NCBI GenBank assembly: GCA_900473685.1
Contig: UCNE01000010.1
Span: 1 to 64,000, forward strand
Direction: 5' to 3'
Source: Hyphomicrobiales bacterium
GTDB lineage: Bacteria > Pseudomonadota > Alphaproteobacteria > Rhizobiales > Rhizobiaceae
DNA: 64,000 bases
Shown here in pieces: positions 8,763-17,950 of the stretch (the stretch's first letter is position 1; every line of letters begins with the position of its first letter). Below the pieces are notes generated by a model. That model was not told the DNA's origin. It saw only the letters and a list, made by a program, of their open reading frames with translations, and did not search any database. The translations under genes and the position numbers were made by a program.

Positions 8763-10385
8763 TCAGGCGGTGGTGCGACTGCGGCGCCACGTGCTCTTGC
8801 CGGAGGCTTTTGCCTGATAAAGGGCGCTATCGGCGGCGCTCATCAATTCGTCGGGATCAAAGCCGTTTTCAGGCGCAACGGCAATGCCAATGCTGACGCT
8901 GATACCGATCTGGCTGTTGGCAATGCCGAAGGGTTTTCCCAGAGCTAGGATGCAGCGGTCGGCGATATCGGCGACATCAGCGGCGGAGGCATGCTGGAGA
9001 ATGGCGAATTCATCGCCCCCCAGCCGGGCAACCAGATCGCCATTGCGCAGCACGGCTTTCAGCCGCTCGGCGACCAGTTTCAGCAGCAAATCGCCGGCCG
9101 CGTGGCCAAAGGTATCGTTGACCGGCTTGAAGCCGTCGAGATCAAGGTAATGCACCGCCAGCTCCTGCCCGTCCCGCGCCGCCCTTTCCAGTGCGGTTTC
9201 GAGTTTCTGGCGAAACTGCATGCGGTTCGGCAGGCCGGTCAGCGGATCGTGATGGGCAAGATGGGTGGCATGCGCCTCGGCGCGGATGCGGTCGCTGACA
9301 TCGGCAATCGTCAAAAGCAGCCGCCGCGACGGCCCCTCGTTGATGATGCGCACATAGATCAGCACATGGTGTTCGGTGCCATCTTCCGCCTTCTGATGCC
9401 AGACCGTGCGCGCCTCGCAATCGCCCTCAAGCCCGCGCAGCGTGGCGCCAAGCCGCTCGCCCTCGCCGGCGGCATGAAAATCGGTGACGCGCTTTTGCCG
9501 CATCGCCTCGGCTGAAAAACCATAGAGCGTCACGGCTGCGTTATTGACCGCAAGAATATCGAGGCTGACGGCATCGCAAACCATCATCGGCATCGGGTTG
9601 GCATCGAACAGCAGCCGGAACGATTCCTCGCGGCGCTTGAGGTCGGTGATGTCGATGCGCATGCCGATGGCGCCGCCATCCGGCGTGCGGCGGTCGTCAT
9701 GGCGCAGCCAGCGGCCATCGCGCAGCATCTGCTCTTCCTGGGAAACTTGCAGCCTGTGCTTCTTCATCCGCTCCTCGATCCAGTTTTCCGGATCGGCAAC
9801 CATTTCAGGCATCTCGCCACTGGCAAGGCTGATCTCCAGAATTTCCCGGAATGGAATGCCAGGGCGCAAATACCCGGCGATTTCCGGATAGAGCGCCGCA
9901 TATTTCTCGTTCCAGAGAATGTAGCGATCCTGGGCATCGAAGACGCAAGCCGCCTGCGGCAGCATGTCGATGAAGAAGCCGAGGCGCCGGTGCGCTGCCC
10001 TCGCTTCAAGCAAAGCCTCATCGTTTTGCCGCTCGAGTTCGAGCCGCATCTTTTCCATCGACTGTTCGTCGATGAGATCGCGGATGACGATACCGGCCAT
10101 GTCACCGCCGAACCGCACGACCGAGAGTTCGACAGGAATGACGCTGCCATCGCCGCGCAGAAGCAGTGTTTCGCGGCGAAAAGATTTTGCAGAAGCGTTG
10201 GAAACGGCATGCCATTCCGGCAAAAGGCGCGACACCGGCGTTCGCGCAAGAGCAGCGCCTGCACCGGACATCGCCCTTACCGCCTCATTGGCAAAGACGA
10301 TAACGCCGCCCGCATTGACGCACAGCGACGCCACGGGAACGGCTCCCAGCAGCATCAGTGCATCTGCGCCCGTGAAATCCGTCAA
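8763..10385 (-). CDS. PAS-domain diguanylate cyclase (GGDEF)
   Basis: A 540-residue signalling protein with three PAS-like sensor segments (about residues 10-110, 130-250 and 255-365), linked by a coiled helix, and a C-terminal GGDEF domain (about 375-535). The active-site loop is intact as RLGGDEFAIL. An RxxD inhibitory site (RNGD) stands exactly five residues before GGDEF, so product feedback by c-di-GMP is expected. There are no membrane segments, so it is cytosolic. The ligand of the PAS domains is unknown. It lies alone between ppdK and smc on the same strand. Confidence 0.92.
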   Translation of the reverse strand: MTDFTGADALMLLGAVPVASLCVNAGGVIVFANEAVRAMSGAGAALARTPVSRLLPEWHAVSNASAKSFRRETLLLRGDGSVIPVELSVVRFGGDMAGIVIRDLIDEQSMEKMRLELERQNDEALLEARAAHRRLGFFIDMLPQAACVFDAQDRYILWNEKYAALYPEIAGYLRPGIPFREILEISLASGEMPEMVADPENWIEERMKKHRLQVSQEEQMLRDGRWLRHDDRRTPDGGAIGMRIDITDLKRREESFRLLFDANPMPMMVCDAVSLDILAVNNAAVTLYGFSAEAMRQKRVTDFHAAGEGERLGATLRGLEGDCEARTVWHQKAEDGTEHHVLIYVRIINEGPSRRLLLTIADVSDRIRAEAHATHLAHHDPLTGLPNRMQFRQKLETALERAARDGQELAVHYLDLDGFKPVNDTFGHAAGDLLLKLVAERLKAVLRNGDLVARLGGDEFAILQHASAADVADIADRCILALGKPFGIANSQIGISVSIGIAVAPENGFDPDELMSAADSALYQAKASGKSTWRRSRTTA

Positions 10386-10478
10386 GACTCATCCCCTCCG
10401 GCGACCCGGCGTCCCCTTGGACAAGGCTACCGGCGAAAAGTGTGCGCTTAGATATGAAAGATTTTCTTACCGGAACTC

Positions 10479-13400
10479 TCAAACCGCTTCGCGCAGCTGT
10501 TCCGCCGTCTGCAGGTCGACGGAGACCAGTTGGGAGACGCCCTGTTCGGCCATGGTGACGCCGAACAGGCGGCTCATGCGGGCCATGGTGATCGGATTAT
10601 GGGTGATGATGACGAAGCGGGTCTCGGTCGAGGCGGCCATTTCGTCCATCAGGTTGCAGTAGCGCTCGACATTGTGGTCGTCGAGCGGCGCATCGACTTC
10701 GTCGAGCACGCAGATCGGCGCCGGGTTGGTGAGGAACACCGCAAAGATCAGCGCCATCGCCGTCAGCGCCTGCTCGCCACCTGACAATAGCGTCATCGTC
10801 TGCGGCTTCTTGCCGGGCGGGCGGGCGAGGATTTCAAGGCCGGCATCAAGCGGATCGTCGCTCTCGATCAGCTGCAGCTCGGCCGTGCCGCCGCCGAACA
10901 GGTGGGTGAACAGCCGCTGGAACTGGACGTTGACCACGTCGAATGCAGCCAGCAGCCGTTCACGGCCTTCGCGATTGAGGTTCTGGATCGCCGAGCGCAG
11001 CTTGCGGATCGCGTCGATGACGTCCTCACGTTCCTTCAGCATGGCATCGAGCTTGTCGGACAGTTCCTTCTGCTCTTCTTCGGCGCGCAAGTTGACGGCG
11101 CCAAGACGCTCACGCTCGATCTTCAGGCGGTCGAGCTCGCGCTCGATCTGGCGGACATCCGGCAGATCGGCATCGGCGGCAAGGCCGGTCAGCCGCATCA
11201 CCTCGTGCGGGGCGCAATTCAGCACTTCGCGGATGCGCGCTTCGCCTTCGAGCCGCTTTTCGCGCGCGGATACCAGCCGCTCTTCGGCACGGCCCCGTTT
11301 TTCGCGGGTTTCCGCAAGTTCCGACAAGGCGGTGACGGCGATGCGATCGGCATCGCGCTGGCGTGTTTCGGCAACCGCCAGCACGTCTGCCGCCTGACGC
11401 CGCGCCTCTTCGGCCTTCGACAGTTCGTTCATCAGCGCCCGGCGCTTCTCGTCGAATTCGTCGGGGGCCTCGAGCAGTTCCTCGACCTCCTCGCGTGCCT
11501 CGCTTTCGCGCTCGCGCAGGGTCTCGATATGCTCTTGCGCGCTGGCCGCGCGCGTGTTCCAGGTCTGCCGCTCGGCAGCGATCGCACGGATGCGGCGTTC
11601 GCGGGCTTCGTTTTCGCGGGCAAGGCCATCATTGATGGCGCGCGCCTCGGCGACCAGTGCCCGGTCGGTCGCGACCATGGTCATCTGGCTGTTGAGCTTC
11701 TGTTCCAGCCCGGCAACGTCGGGGGCATCCTCCAGCGCCTCGCGAGCAGCTTCCATCTGTTCGCCGATCTCCTCGACCTGCAGGGAAAGCTGGCTCGAGG
11801 TTTCGGCCAGAACCGCGCGGCGGCGGACGAGATCGCCGGATGCGCGCTCGGCAGCCGCCAGCGCATCGCGGGCTTCGGCAAGCTTCCGCACCACCATGCG
11901 CTGGGTCTCGCGCGACAGGCGCAGGCGCTCGTCCTCGGCGCGGATACGGGCCGCAGCAGTGGCAAGCTCGGCTTCGCGCGCGGCCAGCTGATCGCGGGCA
12001 TCGGTGAGCTCGCCTTCAAGTTCTGCAAGGCGGTTTTTCTGCGCCAGCCGCAAAGCTGCAGCACTCGGCGCATCGGCGCCGGTGACATGGCCGTCCCAAC
12101 GCCAGACAGCGCCGTCACGGGTTACCAGCCTCTGGCCCGCCTTCAACAGTGGCTGCAGACGCGCCGCCGTCGTGTCGTCGGCAACGATACCAATCTGGCG
12201 CAGGCCGCGATCCAGCGCTTTTGGCGCCCGCACATGCTGCGTCAGCGGCGTGGCGTCATCGGGCAATTGCGGATCGCCGGACGCATCGCCCGGTATACGC
12301 CAATGGGCGGGCGCACTCGGGTCGAGCGGCGATTCCAGATCTTCGCCAAGTGCTGCACCCAATGCCGTCTCGAAACCACGATCGACCTTCACGTCGTCGA
12401 CCACAGGCGGGGCAGCGCCCTGAACGGCGGAGGCTTCCAGCATGCGCCGGATGGTGCGAGCCTCGGTCTCGATACCGTTTGCCCGCGAGCGGGCGGCATC
12501 GACGGGCGGGCGGGCGGCGACTTCGGCCTGCCGGGCAGCAGCCAACGCCTCCTCGATATCGGCCACGGCATTTTCCGCCTGCTCAAGCGCGGATTCGGCG
12601 GCTTCGACTTCCTCCTGCTTTTCCGCAGGGTCAGGCAGCGTCGAAATCTGCCGGTCGAGCTCGTCGAGATCGCGGTTCTGGTCGGACAGCTGGCGGGCAA
12701 GACGCGCCTGCCGTTCGCTGAGATCCCGAATGGTTTTTTCAAGCTGGTTGCGCGATGCCTGCGCTTCGGCCTTTTCGGCAGTCAACAAACCAAGCTGCCG
12801 TTCGCTTTCTGACAGTTTCTCGCTTGTATCGGCCAGCCGCTCGCGGGCTTCCTCGGCACGCTCGCCTGCCTCGGCGAGCATATCGGCAAGCTCGCTCTCT
12901 TCCTCGTCCAGCCGCGCCAGAATACCGGCATTGTCGGCGACCATCCGCTCCTCGCGAACAATATCCTCGCGCAACTGCGACAGGCGCCGCTGCAGTTCAT
13001 CGCGGCGGCGCAGGATCCGGCCAGCGTCTTCCTCAAGCTGCGATTTGGCGATCTGCAGCCGCTGCAGGGCAGCGGCCGCCCGGGCTTCCGCCTCGCGCAG
13101 TTCCGGCAGTTTCAGGCTGGCGATCGCCTGTGCCTTTGCCGCTTCCATCTGGGCTTGCGCCTTTTCGGCCACCAGCGATGTCGCCTGGTTCAGATGGCTG
13201 TCGGCCTCGCCCTCGGCTTCCTTGGCCTGCACCCAGCGGATATGCAGAAGCATCGCCTCATGGCGGCGGATATCGGCCGACAGCATCTTGAAGCGATTGG
13301 CCTGACGCGACTGGCGTTTTAAACTTTCGATCTGGCTTTCGAGCTGCGAGGTGACGTCCTCCAGCCGTTCGAGATTGGTCTCGGCGCCTCTCAGCCGCAA

Positions 13401-13943
13401 CTCGGCCTCGTGGCGGCGCGAATGCAGCCCGGAAATGCCGGCCGCCTCTTCAAGCAGCTGACGCCGTGCCTGCGGCTTTGCGGCAATCAGCTCGCCGATC
13501 CGGCCCTGGCCGACCATCGACGGCGAACGCGCGCCGGTCGAGGCATCGGCAAACAGAAGCTGCACATCCTTGGCGCGGGCTTCCTTGCCGTTGATGCGGT
13601 AGACCGAGCCATTTTCCCGCTCGATCCGCCGCGTCACCTGGATTTCGTCGCTGTCGTTGAAGGCAGCAGGTGCTGTGCGATCCGAATTGTCGAGGTAAAG
13701 CCCGACCTCGGCGGTGTTGCGGGCGGGACGATTGCCGGAGCCTGAAAAGATCACGTCGTCCATGCCCGACGCGCGCATGTTCTTGTAGGAATTTTCCCCC
13801 ATCACCCAGCGCAGCGCCTCGACCAGGTTCGACTTGCCGCAGCCGTTCGGCCCGACCACGCCGGTCAGACCGCGCTCGATGACGAATTCGGAGGGTTCGA
13901 CGAAGGACTTGAAGCCGAGAAGACGGAGTTTTGTGAATTTCAT
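10479..13943 (-). CDS. smc: Chromosome segregation protein SMC
   Basis: An 1154-residue SMC ATPase. The N-terminal head has FKSFVEP and the Walker A GPNGCGKSNLVEALRWVMGE near residue 31. Two long Glu/Arg/Ala-rich coiled coils flank a hinge around residues 500-640. The C-terminal head carries the signature LLSGGEQALTAMAL and Walker B CVLDEVDAPLDD. Length and layout match bacterial SMC, which compacts and helps separate sister chromosomes with ScpA/ScpB; neither of these is in the window. A repeat element and a terminator separate it from the upstream DsbA-like gene, so it has its own promoter. Confidence 0.97.
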   Translation of the reverse strand: MKFTKLRLLGFKSFVEPSEFVIERGLTGVVGPNGCGKSNLVEALRWVMGENSYKNMRASGMDDVIFSGSGNRPARNTAEVGLYLDNSDRTAPAAFNDSDEIQVTRRIERENGSVYRINGKEARAKDVQLLFADASTGARSPSMVGQGRIGELIAAKPQARRQLLEEAAGISGLHSRRHEAELRLRGAETNLERLEDVTSQLESQIESLKRQSRQANRFKMLSADIRRHEAMLLHIRWVQAKEAEGEADSHLNQATSLVAEKAQAQMEAAKAQAIASLKLPELREAEARAAAALQRLQIAKSQLEEDAGRILRRRDELQRRLSQLREDIVREERMVADNAGILARLDEEESELADMLAEAGERAEEARERLADTSEKLSESERQLGLLTAEKAEAQASRNQLEKTIRDLSERQARLARQLSDQNRDLDELDRQISTLPDPAEKQEEVEAAESALEQAENAVADIEEALAAARQAEVAARPPVDAARSRANGIETEARTIRRMLEASAVQGAAPPVVDDVKVDRGFETALGAALGEDLESPLDPSAPAHWRIPGDASGDPQLPDDATPLTQHVRAPKALDRGLRQIGIVADDTTAARLQPLLKAGQRLVTRDGAVWRWDGHVTGADAPSAAALRLAQKNRLAELEGELTDARDQLAAREAELATAAARIRAEDERLRLSRETQRMVVRKLAEARDALAAAERASGDLVRRRAVLAETSSQLSLQVEEIGEQMEAAREALEDAPDVAGLEQKLNSQMTMVATDRALVAEARAINDGLARENEARERRIRAIAAERQTWNTRAASAQEHIETLRERESEAREEVEELLEAPDEFDEKRRALMNELSKAEEARRQAADVLAVAETRQRDADRIAVTALSELAETREKRGRAEERLVSAREKRLEGEARIREVLNCAPHEVMRLTGLAADADLPDVRQIERELDRLKIERERLGAVNLRAEEEQKELSDKLDAMLKEREDVIDAIRKLRSAIQNLNREGRERLLAAFDVVNVQFQRLFTHLFGGGTAELQLIESDDPLDAGLEILARPPGKKPQTMTLLSGGEQALTAMALIFAVFLTNPAPICVLDEVDAPLDDHNVERYCNLMDEMAASTETRFVIITHNPITMARMSRLFGVTMAEQGVSQLVSVDLQTAEQLREAV

Positions 13944-13958
13944 GCGATTTGCCCCCTC

Positions 13959-14072
13959 TTCTCCCCAGCGGGGAGAAGGTGGCCCGAAGGGCCGGACGAG
14001 GGGGTGGTTCCGCGCCCGGGGTTCCCCCTCATCGCCTCGCTATGCTCGGCACTTCTCCCCGCAGGGGAGAAG
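13959..14072. repeat. Two-hairpin intergenic repeat, copy 1
   Basis: Two 21-base hairpins with identical arms (CTTCTCCCC ... GGGGAGAAG, loops AGC and GCA) at 13959-13979 and 14052-14072 bracket about 70 bases. These include GACGAGGGGG and CCCCCTCATC, themselves roughly complementary. The same architecture recurs at 55687-55810. It resembles the mosaic intergenic elements described in rhizobia (RIME type); that identification is by memory. Confidence 0.7.
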
Positions 14073-14105
14073 AAAAAAAGAAAAACGGGCGCACGAATGC
14101 GCCCG
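14073..14105 (-). terminator. Rho-independent terminator of the DsbA-like gene
   Basis: On the minus strand a GC-rich 7-base stem (CGGGCGC ... GCGCCCG, 6-base loop) is followed by a long T-rich run (A-rich 14072-14085 on the plus strand). It lies just past the stop codon at 14133. Confidence 0.85.
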
Positions 14106-14132
14106 CTGGTCGTTTGGTCAAAACGCTGGGGA

Positions 14133-15020
14133 TCAGAGCATCGAGTCGATAAGGGCCGACATGGTGTCAACCGACATTTCTCCGGAATACTTCTTGCCAT
14201 TGACGAAGAAGGTCGGGGTGGCCTTGACGCCAAATTCCTTGTCGCCCTTCTGCATCGTTGCCTGCACATCATCCAGAAGTTTCTGGTTCGTCAAGCAGGC
14301 CTCGAAGCTCTCCTGTGTAAAACCGGCGAGTTTCGACATCTGCAGCAGCGCATCGCGGCCGTTGGGTGCCGCGGCCCATTGTTCCTGCTGCTTGAACAGC
14401 ATCGAAATCATCGGGAAATACTGGCCTTCCGGGGCGCAGCGCGCCAGCATGAAGGCGGCAGCCGCGCGCGGATCGAACGGGAATTCGCGCAGGACGAAAC
14501 GAACCTGGCCGCTATCGACATACTTGGCCTTGATAGCATCATAAGTTTCGTTGTGGAAACGGGCGCAATGCGGGCAGGTCATCGACATGTATTCGACGAT
14601 CGTCACCTTGGCGTCGGCCTTGCCGACCGACATTTCCGGCAGCGGGCCAGGCGCCATCAGCTTGGCGATATCGACTTCGCCTTCCGACTGCGGAACCTCG
14701 ACCTTGGCTGCGGGGGCAGCGGCCTGCGCCACCTGCGTCTGGCCGGCCCCAGCCGTTGCCGGCGTTGCGGCAGACGACGTGGTGGAGGCTGTCGTGATGG
14801 CATCCACCGGCTTTGCCTGTGTGCTGGCAGCGGCCATCATCGAGCCACCATCGGCGGGCTTGACTTCAGTCTTGGCGACCGTGCCGGTGGTTTCCGCCGC
14901 TGGCGTGCTGGCAGCCGCATCCTTCTTCTCGTCGCTGCAGGCGGCGAGCGTCACAGCGATGGCGGCCACGGCGACGCCGCTCAGGAGGCGCTTGAATGGG
15001 CTCAGTTCAGAAAGGGACAT
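14133..15020 (-). CDS. DsbA-family thiol-disulfide oxidoreductase, lipoprotein
   Basis: A 295-residue DsbA/BdbD-like protein. The N-terminus starting MSLSELSPFKRLLSGVAVAA ends in a lipobox-like LAAC, followed by a long Ala/Thr/Lys linker (about residues 30-115). The thioredoxin-fold part then carries the redox site MTCPHCARFH (CPHC) and the cis-Pro strand KATPTFFVNG. Membrane-tethered and periplasmic, it should introduce or maintain disulfides. An open frame extends upstream to 15116, but AGGTGA before the ATG at 15020 and the signal sequence favour the shorter form. It has its own terminator. Confidence 0.88.
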   Translation of the reverse strand: MSLSELSPFKRLLSGVAVAAIAVTLAACSDEKKDAAASTPAAETTGTVAKTEVKPADGGSMMAAASTQAKPVDAITTASTTSSAATPATAGAGQTQVAQAAAPAAKVEVPQSEGEVDIAKLMAPGPLPEMSVGKADAKVTIVEYMSMTCPHCARFHNETYDAIKAKYVDSGQVRFVLREFPFDPRAAAAFMLARCAPEGQYFPMISMLFKQQEQWAAAPNGRDALLQMSKLAGFTQESFEACLTNQKLLDDVQATMQKGDKEFGVKATPTFFVNGKKYSGEMSVDTMSALIDSML

Positions 15021-15143
15021 GGTTTCACCTGTGTAAGGGGATAAACGAAATCGGTCGAAAATTCGATAACTTGCCTTGTTCGAAGCGACAAGGGGCTGTC
15101 GCTCACCAACGTTCAAACAATTGTGACCGGCTGGTGGTGCGTG

Positions 15144-15704
15144 TCATTTTTTTCGCGGTGCGAGCACTGCGGTGCCGAGCCGCGTCAGTGCCGCCTTCAG
15201 CGCCTCACTCTCGATGCCATCGACCAGTGTTTCCAGATGCTTCGCCCGCGCGCCGGTCAAGGGCCTCGGCTTGCGGTAGGGTTTTGGCGGTGGAGATACC
15301 GGCTTCTGGACGATGCGCATCTGGCTGATCGCCGGAAAACCGAAGAAGCCGTTGATCCGCTGGATCAATTCGCCCTGCGCATGAGTGAGAAACAGGGCGC
15401 GCGCGCCTTCGCAGGCGATCGTCAGGACGCCCGGCTGATAGCCGCCCTCGCCCGTCACTTCCGACGCGCGGCGCGGCCAGGCAATCTTTTCCGGCCGGGT
15501 ACAATCAGCGAAATCCTCGCCGGCGATCTCATCCCAGGAACCGAGCAACAGCGTGTTGATCCCGGCGCGCTTGGCAAGCACCGGATCGATCATGCCATTG
15601 GCGATCTCGCTGATCTGACGGCCGCCCTTGCGGGTATAAGGTTGTTTCAACAGATATCTTTCGAGTTGCGAATCCGCCTTGAAGGATGGCGAACACTCCG
15701 CCAA
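15144..15704 (-). CDS. DciA-like protein (DUF721)
   Basis: A 186-residue protein with the DUF721 pattern, including LLLGSWDEIAGEDFADCTRPEKIAW and a following GVLTIACEGARALFLTHAQGELIQRIN strand region. DUF721 proteins are related to DciA, which helps load the replicative helicase in bacteria without DnaC. The open frame runs back to 15770, but that would overlap mutY, and no ATG exists between. The TTG at 15704 is the only reasonable start, giving ...LAECSPSFKADSQLERYLL. It is divergent from mutY with under 30 bases between starts. The start is uncertain; the family is likely. Confidence 0.78.
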   Translation of the reverse strand: MAECSPSFKADSQLERYLLKQPYTRKGGRQISEIANGMIDPVLAKRAGINTLLLGSWDEIAGEDFADCTRPEKIAWPRRASEVTGEGGYQPGVLTIACEGARALFLTHAQGELIQRINGFFGFPAISQMRIVQKPVSPPPKPYRKPRPLTGARAKHLETLVDGIESEALKAALTRLGTAVLAPRKK

Positions 15705-15732
15705 GTATAGGCCCCAACCAACTTTCCGGCAA

Positions 15733-16839
15733 ATGATGCAGCAGACACTGAAACCGGCCGATGCGGCCAAACGGCTTCTCTCCTGGTACGACCGCCATCA
15801 CCGTGACCTGCCGTGGCGCGTCTCGCCGCCGATGGCGCGCGATGGCGTGGCCGCCGATCCCTATCATGTCTGGCTGTCGGAAGTGATGCTGCAACAGACC
15901 ACCGTGCAGGCGGTCAAACCGTATTTCCAAAAGTTCCTGGCGCTCTGGCCGAAGGTCACCGATCTCGCATCGGCCGATACCGAAGACGTGATGAAGGCCT
16001 GGGCCGGTCTCGGCTACTATGCCCGCGCGAGAAACCTGAAGAAATGCGCCGAGGCCGTGGCCCGCGAACACCTTGGGGTCTTTCCCGACACAGAAGCGGG
16101 CTTGAAGGCGCTGCCGGGTATCGGCGACTATACGGCCGCAGCCGTCTCCGCCATCGCCTTCAACCGGCAAAGCGCCGTGCTCGACGGCAATGTCGAGCGG
16201 GTGATTTCACGTCTGCACGCGATCGAGACGCCGCTTCCGGCGGCCAAGCCGCAGATGCGGGCGCTGGTGGCGGACATGACGCCGGCGGACCGGCCGGGCG
16301 ATTTCGCGCAAGGGATGATGGACCTTGGCGCGACGATCTGCACGCCGAAGCGGCCCGCCTGCGCGCTCTGTCCGCTGAACGGCAACTGTCTGGCCCTGAA
16401 AACGGCGGATCCCGAAACCTTTCCGCGGAAGGCGCCGAAGAAGGAAAAGCCGCTGCGCGTAGGCGCCGCCTTCGTCGCCAGCCGCACCGACGGTTCTGTC
16501 TATCTGCAGAAACGGGGCGAGACCGGCCTGCTCGGCGGCATGACGGAAGTGCCGGGCACGCCGTGGACGTCGCGGGTCGATGGCGATAACAGCATTTCCG
16601 CCCAGCCCTTTGCCGCACCGTGGGAAGCCTGCGGAACAATCTCTCACGTTTTCACGCATTTTGAGTTGCGCTTGTCGGTGTATCGGGCCAATGTCGCCAA
16701 CGAGAACAAAACGGGAAACGGCTGGTGGGAGCCACTGGCCTCGCTTGAGGCCCAGGCCCTGCCGACCGTCATGAAAAAAGCAATCGCACAGGCTATACCG
16801 CACGCTTTCAAAGGCGGCCCGAATAGCCGGGGAAACTGA
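15733..16839 (+). CDS. mutY: A/G-specific adenine DNA glycosylase MutY
   Basis: A 368-residue MutY that removes adenine mispaired with 8-oxoguanine. The helix-hairpin-helix LPGIGDYTAAAVSAIAF and catalytic Asp in VLDGNVERVISR are present. The 4Fe-4S cluster cysteines have the exact C-x6-C-x2-C-x5-C spacing (CTPKRPACALCPLNGNC). The C-terminal NUDIX-like 8-oxoG-recognition domain follows (about residues 235-360). Two consecutive ATGs at 15733 and 15736 are possible starts; an upstream in-frame ATG at 15679 would overlap the divergent DUF721 gene. It is followed 10 bases later by a HAD gene. Confidence 0.96.
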   Translation: MMQQTLKPADAAKRLLSWYDRHHRDLPWRVSPPMARDGVAADPYHVWLSEVMLQQTTVQAVKPYFQKFLALWPKVTDLASADTEDVMKAWAGLGYYARARNLKKCAEAVAREHLGVFPDTEAGLKALPGIGDYTAAAVSAIAFNRQSAVLDGNVERVISRLHAIETPLPAAKPQMRALVADMTPADRPGDFAQGMMDLGATICTPKRPACALCPLNGNCLALKTADPETFPRKAPKKEKPLRVGAAFVASRTDGSVYLQKRGETGLLGGMTEVPGTPWTSRVDGDNSISAQPFAAPWEACGTISHVFTHFELRLSVYRANVANENKTGNGWWEPLASLEAQALPTVMKKAIAQAIPHAFKGGPNSRGN

Positions 16840-16849
16840 GGAATACCCG

Positions 16850-17467
16850 ATGAGCAGCGTCGAAATCCGTCACATCGTCTTCGATATCGGCAAGGTGCTG
16901 ATCCATTACGATCCGCACATCCCGTTCTCGCGAATCATTCCCGACGACGCCGAGCGCAAATGGTTCTTCGCCAATGTCTGCACCCATGACTGGAACATCG
17001 AGCAGGATCGCGGCCGCGACTGGCGCGATGCGGAGGACCTGTTGATTGCCGAACATCCTGACCACGCGGAGAGCATCCGGGCCTTCCGCAAATACTGGCA
17101 CGAGATGGTGCCGCATGCCTATGTCGAATGCGTCTCGATCATGGAAAGCCTGATCGCCAAGGGCTATGACGTCACCATGCTGACCAATTTTGCCTCCGAC
17201 ACATTCAAGGAGGCACAAAAGCTGTTTCCGTTTCTCACCCTGCCGCGCGGCGTCACTGTTTCCGGCGATATACGGTTGATCAAACCGGATGTGGCGATCT
17301 ATCAAACGCATACGAACACGTTCGGGCTCGATCCGTCGGCAACCCTGTTCATCGACGACAGCATGCCCAATGTCGAAGGCGCGCGCGCGGCCGGCTGGCA
17401 TGCCATCCATTTCACCGATCCGCAGACATTGCAGTCCGACCTTCTCGCCTATGGGCTGACGGTATGA
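16850..17467 (+). CDS. HAD-superfamily phosphatase (YihX-like)
   Basis: A 205-residue HAD hydrolase of subfamily IA type. Motif I is FDIGKVLIHYD, where the usual second Asp is Gly, as in YihX-like sugar-phosphatases (DLGNV). Motif II is seen in MLTNFAS, the Lys in RLIKPD and motif IV in FIDDSMPNVEGA. A cap helical region covers roughly residues 20-85. It is probably cotranscribed with mutY upstream and with the NTF2-like gene downstream, which it overlaps by ATGA. The substrate is likely a small phosphate ester but is not determined. Confidence 0.85.
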   Translation: MSSVEIRHIVFDIGKVLIHYDPHIPFSRIIPDDAERKWFFANVCTHDWNIEQDRGRDWRDAEDLLIAEHPDHAESIRAFRKYWHEMVPHAYVECVSIMESLIAKGYDVTMLTNFASDTFKEAQKLFPFLTLPRGVTVSGDIRLIKPDVAIYQTHTNTFGLDPSATLFIDDSMPNVEGARAAGWHAIHFTDPQTLQSDLLAYGLTV

Positions 17468-17829
17468 CCATCATTGCCTTTGACCCAGCAGCCGCCACCG
17501 AACGTTTCCATGCGGCAATCGGTGCGCTTGATTTTGCCGGCATCGAAGATTTCTTCGCGGTTGACGCAACCTATTCGTCGGGCAAGGTCGGCGGACTGAC
17601 AGGGCGCGCTGACATCATGGCGGCGTTCCGGCGATATTTTACCGAATATCCCGATCAGGTAGCCGAGGACAGCCTGGTCGAACCCGTCTCCCCGCTGGCG
17701 GCCCGCGCCGTCTGGCGCCTCACGGCCACAAGTACGGCAACCGGAAAGCCTCTTGTCCGCCATGGAGAAGAAACCATCACCTTCAATGACCAGGGCAAGA
17801 TCGTCAGCGTCGAGGTCACCGACTTCTGA
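17464..17829 (+). CDS. NTF2-like / SnoaL-like protein
   Basis: A 121-residue protein with the cone-shaped NTF2/SnoaL pattern: an N-terminal helix (ERFHAAIGALDFAGIEDFFA), then DATYSSG, a GRADIMAAFRRYF helix, and paired strands ending in KIVSVEVTDF. The family includes small ligand-binding domains and some isomerases, so function cannot be assigned. The start codon overlaps the stop of the HAD gene (ATGA), indicating one operon with it and perhaps mutY. Confidence 0.75.
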   Translation: MTIIAFDPAAATERFHAAIGALDFAGIEDFFAVDATYSSGKVGGLTGRADIMAAFRRYFTEYPDQVAEDSLVEPVSPLAARAVWRLTATSTATGKPLVRHGEETITFNDQGKIVSVEVTDF

Positions 17830-17950
17830 CCATAAAAGCCTTTTTGAAACCACCAAAACGCCGCAATTGGTTCAGCTATCATTCACCTTCCCGGCGGCAT
17901 GATCAGCCTCGAAATTCATATTCGCAACGCACCGGAAAGGCCGTATTTCC

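Noticed and set aside
10902..12812. A 636-codon plus-strand frame
   Set aside because: It is antisense to smc, with no motif or ribosome-binding site.
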